A stretch of DNA of 64,000 bases from Candidatus Amoebophilus asiaticus 5a2. GTDB lineage: Bacteria > Bacteroidota > Bacteroidia > Cytophagales > Amoebophilaceae. The translations under genes were made by a program, and so were the position numbers. Positions 34,418-44,022 of the stretch are shown here, piece by piece. The stretch lies in assembly GCF_000020565.1 (NCBI RefSeq), contig NC_010830.1, forward strand, positions 1,654,001 through 1,718,000. Direction: 5' to 3'. Under the pieces are notes generated by a model. The model had not been told where the DNA came from. It worked only from the letters and a program-made list of their open reading frames with translations, and ran no database searches. Every line of letters starts with the position of its first letter. Position 1 is the first letter of the stretch.

Positions 34418-36715
34418 TTAGGAGTATAATATACTATTTATTAATAACCTTTTCCATTCAGGTTTTGCGTAAGGCGAGTGATTTATGTAAAGATCAAAAA
34501 CGTGGATATGTTTTTCTACAAACTTTTCATTGCGTGCATATTGTCCTTTTTCAATTTCTTCTAACAATAGTCTATAATATCTATCAAATTGTTGTGCTTG
34601 ATTTTGAATTGACTCTACACTTTCTAACAGTATATTACTTGACTTATTAGCTCTAGTTAAACTCTTGGCAACATCCTGTTCTTCAGCTGATATAAAAGCC
34701 TGTCTTTCTAAGGGCTCATTCGTACAAACTGTTCCATTTACATGGCTATCTTGTTTTATTGTGCTTATCTCTTCAAGGTGCTTGAGTATAGCTTGGACTT
34801 CTTTATAGAGTCTTTTCTCTGTTAGTTCATTAACAATCGCTTCTGCTATTTCGACATTCTTCTCTCCAAAGCTTAGATATTCTTTATTATCTAAACTTTG
34901 TTGCTTGACATAAGGTACTATTCCTGTTTCTTTTTGATAACTTTCAATAGCTATTCTATCTTCTGTATTTACATACTGTAGACAGCTAATCATTAGGTCT
35001 GATTGTGTACTTAGTTGATAACGCCAATTCACCAATTGATACATTATTACTTCCAATCGTTGATACGCTCCGACGTGTAAGCTAGCATGTTGTCCATCTA
35101 TATCATATTTACTTTGGACAAGCATGGCTTGCCAATCACTAAGCAGCTTACTTTCTATCTCCTCTATTTCTCTATTAGGTACTGTAGCTGGCAAGGATAG
35201 CAATTGCTCTTTTACTTTGAGAATACTTGATAATCCAGAAGCACGTTTGGTTTGCATACACCAATAGATAGCCTGAGCAAGATCTTTAGGCACTCCTCGT
35301 CCTTTTTTATATATCATGCCCATATGAATTTGAGCAGCTTCACTTCCTCCCTTGGCTGCTCTCTTATACCATTCTGCAGACTTAACAAGGTCTCGCTTAA
35401 CCATCTGCCCATTATGATACATAAGTCCCAACTGTGCTTGTGCCTCCACATGACCTTCGTTAGCTGCTTGGCTATACCATTTAAATGCTTTTTTATAGTC
35501 GGTTTTTACTCCTCTATAATGTATAACATTCGTCATTTCGCCATAATAATAAGTTTCTCCTAGATGAAATTTTGCTTGGGTATCTCCATGCTTAGCAGCT
35601 ATTTTATAGCATTCAATTGCTCCTTGATAGCGACGATAAATATTTCTTGCTCTCTGATAGAGGTATCCTAAACTAGTTAGCGCTGGTACATAACCTTGGT
35701 TAATTGACGCCTTGTACCATTCAACAGCCTTTTTCTCATTATATTCTTCCATAGTCTTACACCCATGTTTCCTATAATCATAACAGTCTACAACACCTCT
35801 AAAATGCATATCTCCTAACAGCTTTTGTCCAATGGCATGTCCCTGTTCTGCTGCAGGTATATACCATTTAATAGCTTTGTCACAATCAACTAATTTCCCT
35901 ATACCCTTCTCGTACATATACCCTAGATTGACTTGCGCTAAAGCATTTCCTGAAACTGCATCCCTTTCAATATCCTCCAAAAGCGCTAATAATATATCAG
36001 CTGTATCGGCTTGTTTTGCAAAACAAAGCAATAGATAAATATACCGCTCATCTTGACTAGCCCTCTCTTTTATTCTCTCCCATCTATATGGTGAAATTAG
36101 GCTTGCTAATAAGGGGGTTATAGTTCCTTTTAAGCATTGGCTAACCACTTCTTCTTGAGCCTCGGTATCATTATTATTAGCAACCTCCGCTAATTTTTCT
36201 GCTTCCATCATACGATATTCACCATCCATATTTTCTGGTTTATGTTGCTGAATAATTTTTTCTATGTTAAGATTTTGTAAAACGCTCGGCAATGTGGTCC
36301 CTTTTGTTACTTTTGGACGTTTGGTTGGCTTTTTAATAGATGCTTCCTCTTCTTTCTCACTTGCCTTTTCCTCCTTCAATCTCAATAATTGTTCAGTTGG
36401 TGTTAGTTGTTTTCTGGTTAGTGGGGCTCCATTCTCTCTTGCTAACGTAGCTGTTTCTTCGTGCTCTTTCCTTTTATTATCCTTTTGCCCTGCTATCACT
36501 GATGCACTAGCTAGTGTCAATTGGTTATCTGTAATAGTTTGATTATTCGTTGTAGAAGTTAATGCTTTTGTTATACTTTGTCCGGCTAGCTTAGTGGGTT
36601 GAATTGGGGTAGGCAAATTATCTCCACCAGCACAAGCACAGGTATACATGATTAGTGTACAACCTATCAGCATACCCAGGCCTTGTAAGATCTTTTCCGA
36701 TATTATATTAAGCAT
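34418..36715 (-). CDS. Sel1-repeat lipoprotein
   Basis: 765 residues. Signal peptide with a Cys-rich lipobox (TCACAGG). A Ser/Thr/Gln-rich linker with a basic segment (KKPTKRPKVTKG) is followed at about 250-520 by six to seven Sel1-like repeats (AQVNLGYMYEKGIG, AQAQLGLMYHNGQ, AQIHMGMIYKKGRG). The C-terminal 250 residues are helical and unrecognised. Sel1 repeats mediate protein-protein contacts and are typical of host-interacting proteins in intracellular bacteria. Its linker (LAGQSITKALTSTT) resembles the F-box lipoprotein linker (LSGQIITSKRAVSS), but it lacks the shared module. Confidence 0.85.
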   Translation of the reverse strand: MLNIISEKILQGLGMLIGCTLIMYTCACAGGDNLPTPIQPTKLAGQSITKALTSTTNNQTITDNQLTLASASVIAGQKDNKRKEHEETATLARENGAPLTRKQLTPTEQLLRLKEEKASEKEEEASIKKPTKRPKVTKGTTLPSVLQNLNIEKIIQQHKPENMDGEYRMMEAEKLAEVANNNDTEAQEEVVSQCLKGTITPLLASLISPYRWERIKERASQDERYIYLLLCFAKQADTADILLALLEDIERDAVSGNALAQVNLGYMYEKGIGKLVDCDKAIKWYIPAAEQGHAIGQKLLGDMHFRGVVDCYDYRKHGCKTMEEYNEKKAVEWYKASINQGYVPALTSLGYLYQRARNIYRRYQGAIECYKIAAKHGDTQAKFHLGETYYYGEMTNVIHYRGVKTDYKKAFKWYSQAANEGHVEAQAQLGLMYHNGQMVKRDLVKSAEWYKRAAKGGSEAAQIHMGMIYKKGRGVPKDLAQAIYWCMQTKRASGLSSILKVKEQLLSLPATVPNREIEEIESKLLSDWQAMLVQSKYDIDGQHASLHVGAYQRLEVIMYQLVNWRYQLSTQSDLMISCLQYVNTEDRIAIESYQKETGIVPYVKQQSLDNKEYLSFGEKNVEIAEAIVNELTEKRLYKEVQAILKHLEEISTIKQDSHVNGTVCTNEPLERQAFISAEEQDVAKSLTRANKSSNILLESVESIQNQAQQFDRYYRLLLEEIEKGQYARNEKFVEKHIHVFDLYINHSPYAKPEWKRLLINSILYS

Positions 36716-36965
36716 ACGCTTGTTATTTATTTAATCATTGCAATTATTTCTTAACTCTTTATTTATGCACAGTATCTCTTCTAAAAAATCATGATTACTA
36801 TCGCCTAATATAATAAGCTTTTTTCTTGATTTATAATCAATATATAGCCAAATAATAAGCCATTTAAAGCTTGGTTAACTTACTAAATTTTACTATTTTA
36901 GTACAGCCGCCTGCTAATATATATACATTATATTTTAACTATTTTTCACTCTTTAAATCATAAAT

Positions 36966-38030
36966 ATGGCTATCAACCAAGAAAAAATCAAAGCACTCCA
37001 ATCTGTAATTGACAAATTAGAGAAAAGCTATGGCAAAGGTACTGTCATGAAGCTTAGTGATGAAAAAGTAGTAGACATACCAGCAATATCTACAGGCTCA
37101 CTTAGCTTGGACCTTGCTCTAGGAATCGGCGGTTTACCCAGAGGTAGGGTTATTGAAGTATATGGTCCTGAATCTTCTGGAAAAACAACCCTTAGCTTAC
37201 AATGTATTGCTGAAGCTCAAAAACAAGGTGGTATGGCAGCGTTTATTGATGCAGAACATGCCTTTGACAAAAACTATGCGGAGAAACTAGGCATAGACAC
37301 TGAAAACTTATATATAGCACAGCCCGATAATGGTGAGCAAGCACTAGAGATTGCAGAAAACTTGATTCGTTCTAGTGCTATAGATATTATTGTAATTGAC
37401 TCTGTAGCAGCATTGGTTCCAAAAAGCGAATTAGAAGGTGAAATGGGCGATAGTAAGATGGGCTTACAAGCACGTTTAATGTCACAAGCACTTAGAAAAC
37501 TTACTGGTGCTATTAGCAAAACAGGTTGCATATGTATTTTTATCAACCAGTTACGTGAAAAAATTGGCGTTATGTTTGGTAACCCAGAAACAACTACTGG
37601 TGGTAATGCATTAAAATTCTATTCATCTGTCAGATTAGACATACGTAGAGTTACTACTATCAAGGATGCTGAAGGGAATATGGTAGGAAATAGAACCCGA
37701 GTTAAAGTAGTTAAAAATAAAGTAGCACCACCTTTTAAAGTAGTAGAATTTGATATTCTCTATGGCGAAGGAATTTCTAAAGTAGGCGAAATTATAGATA
37801 TAGGTGTAGAACTAGGTGTTATACAAAAATCTGGCTCTTGGTTCTCTTATGAAGGAAATAAGTTAGCACAAGGTAGAGAAGCTGTTAAAGCTTTACTAAA
37901 AGACAATCCAGAACTAACAGAAAAATTAGAGCGCCAGATTAAAGATAAAATACAACTTAGCACTAGTTTAGTAGAAAAAACAGTACATGGACCTGAGCAT
38001 GAAGAGGACGAAGAAGAAATGATAGAATAG
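36966..38030 (+). CDS. recA: Recombinase RecA
   Basis: 354 residues, the strand-exchange ATPase of homologous recombination and SOS. Walker [10 protein letters not shown] at 67-75, Walker [13 protein letters not shown], loop region with GNALKFYSS and [11 protein letters not shown], acidic C-terminus (HEEDEEE). Everything essential is present and the start is unambiguous. Recombination between the many IS copies would depend on it. No LexA-like box recognised upstream. Confidence 0.98.
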   Translation: MAINQEKIKALQSVIDKLEKSYGKGTVMKLSDEKVVDIPAISTGSLSLDLALGIGGLPRGRVIEVYGPESSGKTTLSLQCIAEAQKQGGMAAFIDAEHAFDKNYAEKLGIDTENLYIAQPDNGEQALEIAENLIRSSAIDIIVIDSVAALVPKSELEGEMGDSKMGLQARLMSQALRKLTGAISKTGCICIFINQLREKIGVMFGNPETTTGGNALKFYSSVRLDIRRVTTIKDAEGNMVGNRTRVKVVKNKVAPPFKVVEFDILYGEGISKVGEIIDIGVELGVIQKSGSWFSYEGNKLAQGREAVKALLKDNPELTEKLERQIKDKIQLSTSLVEKTVHGPEHEEDEEEMIE

Positions 38031-38096
38031 GAAGTTAACACATAGTATAATTAATCAAATAAGCATTTAATCATATTAGGCTAGTTATAGTAGGAA

Positions 38097-40067
38097 ATGT
38101 ATAAAAAGTATATCATACAATACATAGCTAGCCTTACATGGTTTCCTTTTCTTATTAGTTGCTTGTTTTTTTCTTTTTCACAAAAAACCCACATTAAATA
38201 CACAAGCAGTTCGCCAAAGGCTATTCAGCTTTACAAACAAGCTTCTAGAGTTTATTTGGAAAAGCAGTATGAGAAGGCTATAGATCTATTGAAAGAATCT
38301 ATTAAAAAAGATAAAAAGTTTGTAGAGGCTTACTTCGAATTAGCAATTATCTATAAAAACTTAGAAAAGTTTAAACAAGCAGAACAACTATTAGATAAGG
38401 CAAAAATTTATATACCTGCTAAAGATGTACACCTTCACTATAAAATATCTCATCTCTACTATAGAATAGGGGCTTATAAAAAAGCAAAAACTGCTTTTCA
38501 AAGAATTCCTACTGAAAGCAAAAAACCTAAGCTATTGCAAGCTAAAATATATATCTTACAACAAAACCTTAGTTTAGCTTTAGAAAAAATACAACGCCCA
38601 TTAGTATTTAATCCTAGAAAACTTCCAACACCGCTCAATCAGTTTGCATCACAGTATTTTCCTGTATTAACAGTAGATCAACAAACCATTCTGTTTACTG
38701 CGTTGGTTAACTACGCTGGTCGTTATAGAGAGAATATATACATAAGCTATAAAGACAAATTCGGTAAATGGACAGTACCAACGTCTATCTCTGAACAAAT
38801 TAATGGTATTACCAGCAATGAAGGAACTTGTACCATATCAGCTGACAAGAGGACGCTTGTATTTACTTCTTGTTCAAGAGAAGGTAATTATGGTGTTTGC
38901 GACTTATATATTAGTTATAGAAAAGGGACAGAATGGACCAAACCACAAAACCTAGGTCCTCATATTAATTCCAAAGGATGGCAATCACAACCAAGTCTAT
39001 CGGCAGATGGTAAAATACTGTACTTTGTTTCTGAAAGAAAAGGAAATTATGGCAAGAATGATATTTGGAAAAGTACCTTACAAACAGATGGCCAATGGTC
39101 TAAACCAGTCAATCTAGGACCTGTGATTAATTCTAAAGCGCGCGAGATATCTCCTTTTATACATCCAAACGGGCAAACATTGTTTTTTGCTTCTAATAGA
39201 ACACCCAGCATGGGAGGTTTTGATATTTACTATTCTAACTTAGTCAATGGTGAGTGGACAGAGCCAATCAACCTAGGATATCCCATCAATAATCATAAAG
39301 ACCAAGCTTCTATTTTTATAACTGCAGATGGGAAAAAAGGATACTATGCAGATGGTAAACGTAAAGATTGTAATTACCATAAAAGCTATATATATGAGTT
39401 TGATATGCCAGACAACCTAATACTTATGCCTAAAAGTAATACTGTAAAACTAAAAGTATTAGATGCAAAAACCGAACAACCTATAGTAGCACAAGTGGAG
39501 GTATATGATATGGATATAGACACCTGCCAACAACATTTAACATTAGATTCTGTTGACGGTGAAGCAACTATTACAATCAATGCAGATAAAGAATATCTTG
39601 TACATATTAGTAAAGACGGTCATTTGTTTGAAATCAAATACATTAGTTATAAAAATCAGGATCACTCTCCTATTATATCAGAGGAAACAGTTGTACTGCA
39701 ACCCATTGAAATTAATCAAACAAAAATTTTAAAAAATGTATATTTTAAATATGACGAGTATAGCCTAAACAAGAAGTCTTACATTGAGTTGGATCGGTTA
39801 GTGGCTTTCTTAAAGACTAACCCTGATATTACTATAGAACTAGAAGGACATACAGATCATATAGGCTCAGACGAATACAATCAACAACTTTCTACTAAAA
39901 GAGCAAAAGCAATATACGAGTATCTTCTTCAAGCTGGCATTGCTAACGATAGAGTAAACTATAAAGGATATGGAAAAACACGTCCAATAGCCCCCAACGA
40001 TTCTCAAGAAAATCAACAGCTTAATAGGCGCGTAGCTTTTAGAATTACAAGACTTAGAAACAGTTAA
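38097..40067 (+). CDS. OmpA-family protein with TPR and PD40 propeller (PorE-like)
   Basis: 656 residues. Signal peptide, possibly lipidated (LISC), TPRs at about 45-150, a beta-propeller of PD40/WD40-like repeats (LSADGKILYFVSERKGNYG, then PFIHPNGQTLFFASNR) at about 190-430, a carboxypeptidase-regulatory-like beta domain (VKLKVLDAKTEQPIVAQV) and an OmpA C-terminal peptidoglycan-binding domain (IELEGHTDHIGSDEYN, LSTKRAKAIYEYL). This order equals PorE, the OmpA-type component of the type IX secretion system, but no other T9SS gene is in the window. A general outer-membrane/cell-wall anchor is the alternative. Confidence 0.85.
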   Translation: MYKKYIIQYIASLTWFPFLISCLFFSFSQKTHIKYTSSSPKAIQLYKQASRVYLEKQYEKAIDLLKESIKKDKKFVEAYFELAIIYKNLEKFKQAEQLLDKAKIYIPAKDVHLHYKISHLYYRIGAYKKAKTAFQRIPTESKKPKLLQAKIYILQQNLSLALEKIQRPLVFNPRKLPTPLNQFASQYFPVLTVDQQTILFTALVNYAGRYRENIYISYKDKFGKWTVPTSISEQINGITSNEGTCTISADKRTLVFTSCSREGNYGVCDLYISYRKGTEWTKPQNLGPHINSKGWQSQPSLSADGKILYFVSERKGNYGKNDIWKSTLQTDGQWSKPVNLGPVINSKAREISPFIHPNGQTLFFASNRTPSMGGFDIYYSNLVNGEWTEPINLGYPINNHKDQASIFITADGKKGYYADGKRKDCNYHKSYIYEFDMPDNLILMPKSNTVKLKVLDAKTEQPIVAQVEVYDMDIDTCQQHLTLDSVDGEATITINADKEYLVHISKDGHLFEIKYISYKNQDHSPIISEETVVLQPIEINQTKILKNVYFKYDEYSLNKKSYIELDRLVAFLKTNPDITIELEGHTDHIGSDEYNQQLSTKRAKAIYEYLLQAGIANDRVNYKGYGKTRPIAPNDSQENQQLNRRVAFRITRLRNS

Positions 40068-40274
40068 TAGCCGATTATCCATATACCCTCCTTATTAAAG
40101 TCTTTTATGTTATTAAGAAAATAACCATCTAACAATTTATATAAGAGCTAATATATAGATTTAAGAAAACAACTTATAGTGGGTTGATAAATGGAATTGA
40201 AGCTTTTCAGCTGGTGTAAATCTTAGTGTGCGTACTTCTTATAATTAAGCTAATATAACTACTGCTAAATGGCT

Positions 40275-40440
40275 GTCAGAAAAAAATGGAGCTCTATTCT
40301 ATACAATTGAGTAGAACTCAAGAGACAAGTGGTATGTAAAGTATAAAAAGGGTGTTAACTTTTGTAAAATAACAAGTTTAAGAATTAAACATTTAATCAC
40401 TTTACTAAGCAATCGTTTTGCAAGGAGTATAATATCAATT
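40275..40440. repeat. Dispersed non-coding repeat, copy 1
   Basis: About 165 bp similar to 55750-55915; shared blocks include AGAAAAAAAT, ATACAATT, TAAAGTATAAAAA and CTTTTGTAAAATAA. No ORF is conserved between the two copies. Probably the degraded end of an old mobile element. The rest of the gap from 40068 to 40507 shows nothing. Confidence 0.6.
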
Positions 40441-40507
40441 ACATATTCTGTAGCAAGGAAAGAAGCTTATTGCCAAAGCAGCATATACATAATTTTTAAA
40501 TATGATT

Positions 40508-41074
40508 CTAAACTTTATTGCCAGTAAAACTCATTTTATAAGCTACCTCAACCCTTCCTTGTTTAATATTTTCCAGCTTAGATTTTAATCTTAAACGCCT
40601 ATCTGCACGCAGGTAGTCAATATGCAGCTTACCATATAGATGGTCATATTCATGCTGCACAACACGTGCTGGCATATCTACCAAATCTTCTTCTTGAGCT
40701 TGCCAATTTCTATCAAAAAACTTAATGCGTACTCGTTTATTTCTAGGTACATCTACATAAATACCAGGTATACTTAGGCAACCTTCTTCATAGTGGGTTA
40801 TTGTATTAGGCTGGTATATTTCCAGAACAGGGTTAATATATACCTTTCTATGCTTATCTGGCTGTACCATCCCATCTCCCACAAATGGGCTTACATCCAC
40901 TACGAATAGTTGAATAGATTTACCTATTTGAGGAGCTGCCAATCCCAATCCTTTGGCTGCATTCATAGTAATAAACATACTCTCTATTAAGGTTTCCAAA
41001 TCAGTTCCTAATTCAATAGGTGCTGCTGTCTGCCTAAGAATGCTCTCTCCATAAGGAACAATAGGGTAAATCAT
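40508..41074 (-). CDS. def: Peptide deformylase
   Basis: 188 residues, removes the formyl group from nascent proteins. The three family motifs are present: [10 protein letters not shown] (about 42), EEGCLSIPG (about 95) and [10 protein letters not shown] (about 138), giving the Cys and two His metal ligands. Start overlaps the ruvX stop by 4 bp, so the two form an operon. Confidence 0.95.
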
Positions 41075-41496
41075 ATATAATGTCGTTTATAACTACTTAA
41101 AAAAGACTGTAAAATAATTGTGGCACTCAGCTTATCTAAATTTTCTTTGTTACGCCTGTCTTTCTTTTTAAATCCTCCTTCAACCAAACTAGCAGCAGCT
41201 AACTTAGAAGTATATCGTTCATCATGCTGAAAAATTTGCTGGTCAGGAAAATTTCTTTGTAACAGCTCAATAAACTGACTAATAGCAACAATAATAGGAG
41301 TATTTTTATCTTTAATGTCTGTGGGGTATCCCACTACAAAAGCTTCTACATTTTCTTTTTTGACATATGTTTGTAAAAAAGTTAAGGTATCATTGGCAGC
41401 AACTGTTGTCAAGGGACTTGCAATAATTTGTAATGGATCTGTAACAGACAAGCCTACGCGCTTAAGTCCATAATCAATAGCCATAATTCTACCCAT
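41071..41496 (-). CDS. ruvX: Putative pre-16S rRNA nuclease / Holliday junction resolvase-like RuvX (YqgF)
   Basis: 141 residues. RNase H-like fold: first Asp in [13 protein letters not shown], then AFVVGYP and DERYTS with [10 protein letters not shown] at the C-terminus. The family is essential and matures the 16S rRNA 5' end in E. coli. Translationally coupled to def. Confidence 0.92.
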
Positions 41497-41865
41497 ATTG
41501 TATGCTAAGTACTTATTTTTGTGGATAAAAATATATAATTAGATTTAATATTTATACAACCTTTATACACTAAAATAGGCCAAAATAAAATCCTCACACA
41601 ATTACCTTATGTTTTAACACTTAGATAGATAAAAACTCTATTCTTGCTTTGTTTTTATATATAAGATTATTTTTTGGATACTTAGCCCTTTTTAGAGAAT
41701 GCTTTCCCTGCTCATACAAGTCTCAAATGAGTATATATGCCTTTTTATATATGAAACTAAAAATATATTTGTAAATAAAACTAGTACATATACATATAAA
41801 AGGATATTTTTATTACTAGTAATTAGAAATAAAGATAATGCATTTATTCTTCTTGCTTAAACCAT

Positions 41866-41910
41866 ATAAAAAGTAAAAGGGAAGAACACTATGTGTACCC
41901 TCCCCTTTTA
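41866..41910 (-). terminator. Rho-independent terminator of the lipoprotein gene 41973-43403
   Basis: On the minus strand the arms TAAAAGGGGAGG and CTTCCCTTTTA pair around a loop of about 20 bases, followed by CTTTTTATAT. The remaining spacer 41497-41865 is AT-rich and shows no gene. Confidence 0.7.
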
Positions 41911-41972
41911 CCTTTTATACAGCTAATAATTTCTATTACTTATGAGTTTGTAGAATAATAGAATTCTATACC

Positions 41973-43403
41973 TTATTGTTTTTTAGTGTCTTCTAGCTTT
42001 TTCTGCACTACTTTAGTTTCCTCTGTTGCTTGTTGTAATACTTGTAATTTAGCAGCATAATCTTTTTTGGTCTCATCTAATTCTTTTTGGATAGCTTCAT
42101 TCTTTCCTCTAGCTTCTATTAGCTTTTCTACTACTTGTCCCAAAATTCTTCTACCTGAACGATTTATTATAGTTTGTTCATAAATTGGCTCAGTTAAGTT
42201 TTTATCTTTGTTATATAATTCAATAATTTTTTCAATTAGCTCATCATTAACTTTATCAGCTGGTATATGAATTTGTTCAATAAGTACATCTTTTACTGCT
42301 TTTGTACGTTTTTCTAGATTTGGCGCAGTAGTATTTCCTAAAGTAAGTTTCTTATCTTTCAATTTTTTAAAAACTTTGTCAGCTTCCTCTTGGGCCTTTT
42401 TTTGTACTGCTTTTGCTAATTCTAGTTTTTTACTGGCTTCTTTCTCTTCTTCCTGCTTTTTTTCTTCCTCTTTCTTCCTTTCCTCTTCTGACTGTGGAGC
42501 TTTTTTATACCAGACTAAATCTTTTTTTATAGTCTTTTTCCCACACACTAGTTCTAAAGTAACTGCAGAAGTATCTCTACCATTCTCTTTATCCACTGCT
42601 AAAGTAATTAAAACTGGAGCTATATTCTTGCCTACCTTATCAAAACCTGGCAATAAGAGAATCTGTATAAGATTTTTACCTACTTCATCTACTTCTCTCC
42701 CACTTAATGTAAAACTAGCACCATGCTGATCCCCATCTTTAGATATTATTTTAATAAAAATATCTTCTGCACTTATCTCCTCGTCGGCATTATTACTAAT
42801 AGTAAACTTTACTCCTTGTATACCTTGGAATTGATTATTATTAATAAGCCCTTCAAATGTACCGAATTCTACTCCAATTTCACTTTCTGCTTTATTCCAA
42901 ATAACTTCAAAAGGAGTTCCTTTTAATTCTCTATTTTCTCCATTTATTTTAAAGAGCGTTATTTTTACTCTGGTTTGTACCCTACCCTCATCTGGCACTA
43001 TAGTAAATTTTATATTACCCTTCTCATTAGTACCTCCTTCTGCATCTATTTCTGAAAAATTAAAAAAACGAGTTAAATTTTCTGTAAGGTTGGAAACTGT
43101 TCTTGTTGTAGATTCATCATTCTCATAGGCAGAATAAGACACTTTTCCTTGTATAGCCTCCACTTTCAGTTCAAATTGTTCTAGCAAACCATATAATTTT
43201 GCATCTTCCTTTGAAAAGGTTACTTCGAACTCCTTGTCACCATTTCCAACTAACTCTTTTTTGTCAATGCTCATAACTAAATCTCCATACGCATGAGGTT
43301 TGCCACCACACTGTCCATCGCAAGAGGCAATACTAAATATGACTAGCAAGCTTAAAAGCTGGCTTAGTATTAATGACTTTTTTGTTTTATTTAATGACCA
43401 CAT
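41973..43403 (-). CDS. Lipoprotein with beta-domain and C-terminal coiled coil
   Basis: 476 residues from the ATG at 43403 (MWSLNKTKKSL), chosen because a signal peptide with lipobox IASC starts there; an ATG 25 codons upstream would spoil it. Residues about 30-310 are beta-rich with an immunoglobulin-like unit (VKFTISNNADEEISAED). A Lys/Glu coiled coil (SEEERKKEEEKKQEEE) and a helical C-terminus follow. The beta unit (FTxSN...E(I/F)xIxxxSxD) also occurs in the protein at 61403-64000, so the two are paralogues. Function not recognised; probably a surface protein. Confidence 0.75.
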   Translation of the reverse strand: MWSLNKTKKSLILSQLLSLLVIFSIASCDGQCGGKPHAYGDLVMSIDKKELVGNGDKEFEVTFSKEDAKLYGLLEQFELKVEAIQGKVSYSAYENDESTTRTVSNLTENLTRFFNFSEIDAEGGTNEKGNIKFTIVPDEGRVQTRVKITLFKINGENRELKGTPFEVIWNKAESEIGVEFGTFEGLINNNQFQGIQGVKFTISNNADEEISAEDIFIKIISKDGDQHGASFTLSGREVDEVGKNLIQILLLPGFDKVGKNIAPVLITLAVDKENGRDTSAVTLELVCGKKTIKKDLVWYKKAPQSEEERKKEEEKKQEEEKEASKKLELAKAVQKKAQEEADKVFKKLKDKKLTLGNTTAPNLEKRTKAVKDVLIEQIHIPADKVNDELIEKIIELYNKDKNLTEPIYEQTIINRSGRRILGQVVEKLIEARGKNEAIQKELDETKKDYAAKLQVLQQATEETKVVQKKLEDTKKQ

Positions 43404-43478
43404 AGAGGATAAGAATTGATTTTTTTTGATTTTTATTTTAAATGAAATACATGCTACTACAAATCCAATCGCCCACAT

Positions 43479-44022
43479 AATTAAATTTAAAGCTAATCTA
43501 CATTACAATAATTTAACAATTTTAAACATAAAATACAATAGTAGCCGTTCAGGTATCCACCAAATAATTTATGGCAATGCTTAGAAGACAGGTAAAAAAT
43601 TAGTAACTTTTTTGCCTAGCTTATTTTTCTAATGAGTACTTTTCTTCAAACAAGGATTAAGTTTTTAGAGAAGCAAAATCAGCTTTTCTTGAATAACAAT
43701 ACCCTTTTGGTGAAAGAAAACGGCCTGCTCAGAAAAACAGTTAGCCTTCTAGAAAAAGCTTTAGCCAGCCAACAACAAAAGACACGTCTACTTCAAGACT
43801 AGCTTGGTAAACAGCAACAACAAATCACTAACCAACAATAAAAAATCAACAAACTTAGGCTTTACCTATACTTGCATAGATTTTTGTCTGGATTATTTTG
43901 AGTTTCAAAAGAAGTCTATTTGCACATCAACTTATGGTTATGCCATTGATGCTTGAACAGAACCGAAGGATACTTTTCCTTCCCTAATATGAGCCCCTGC
44001 TTATAGAACCCAGTATTATAGC
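43479..44022 (+). pseudogene. Gap with transposon remnant
   Basis: A 56-codon open frame at 43632-43802 encodes a coiled coil (FLEKQNQLFL, then LLRKTVSLLEKA) like the N-terminus of some transposases, followed by further stops. Near 43899 the sequence AGTTTCAAAAGAAGTCT matches the terminal repeat of the IS at 33081-33988, directly followed by ATT. A decayed IS is the best reading. Confidence 0.4.
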
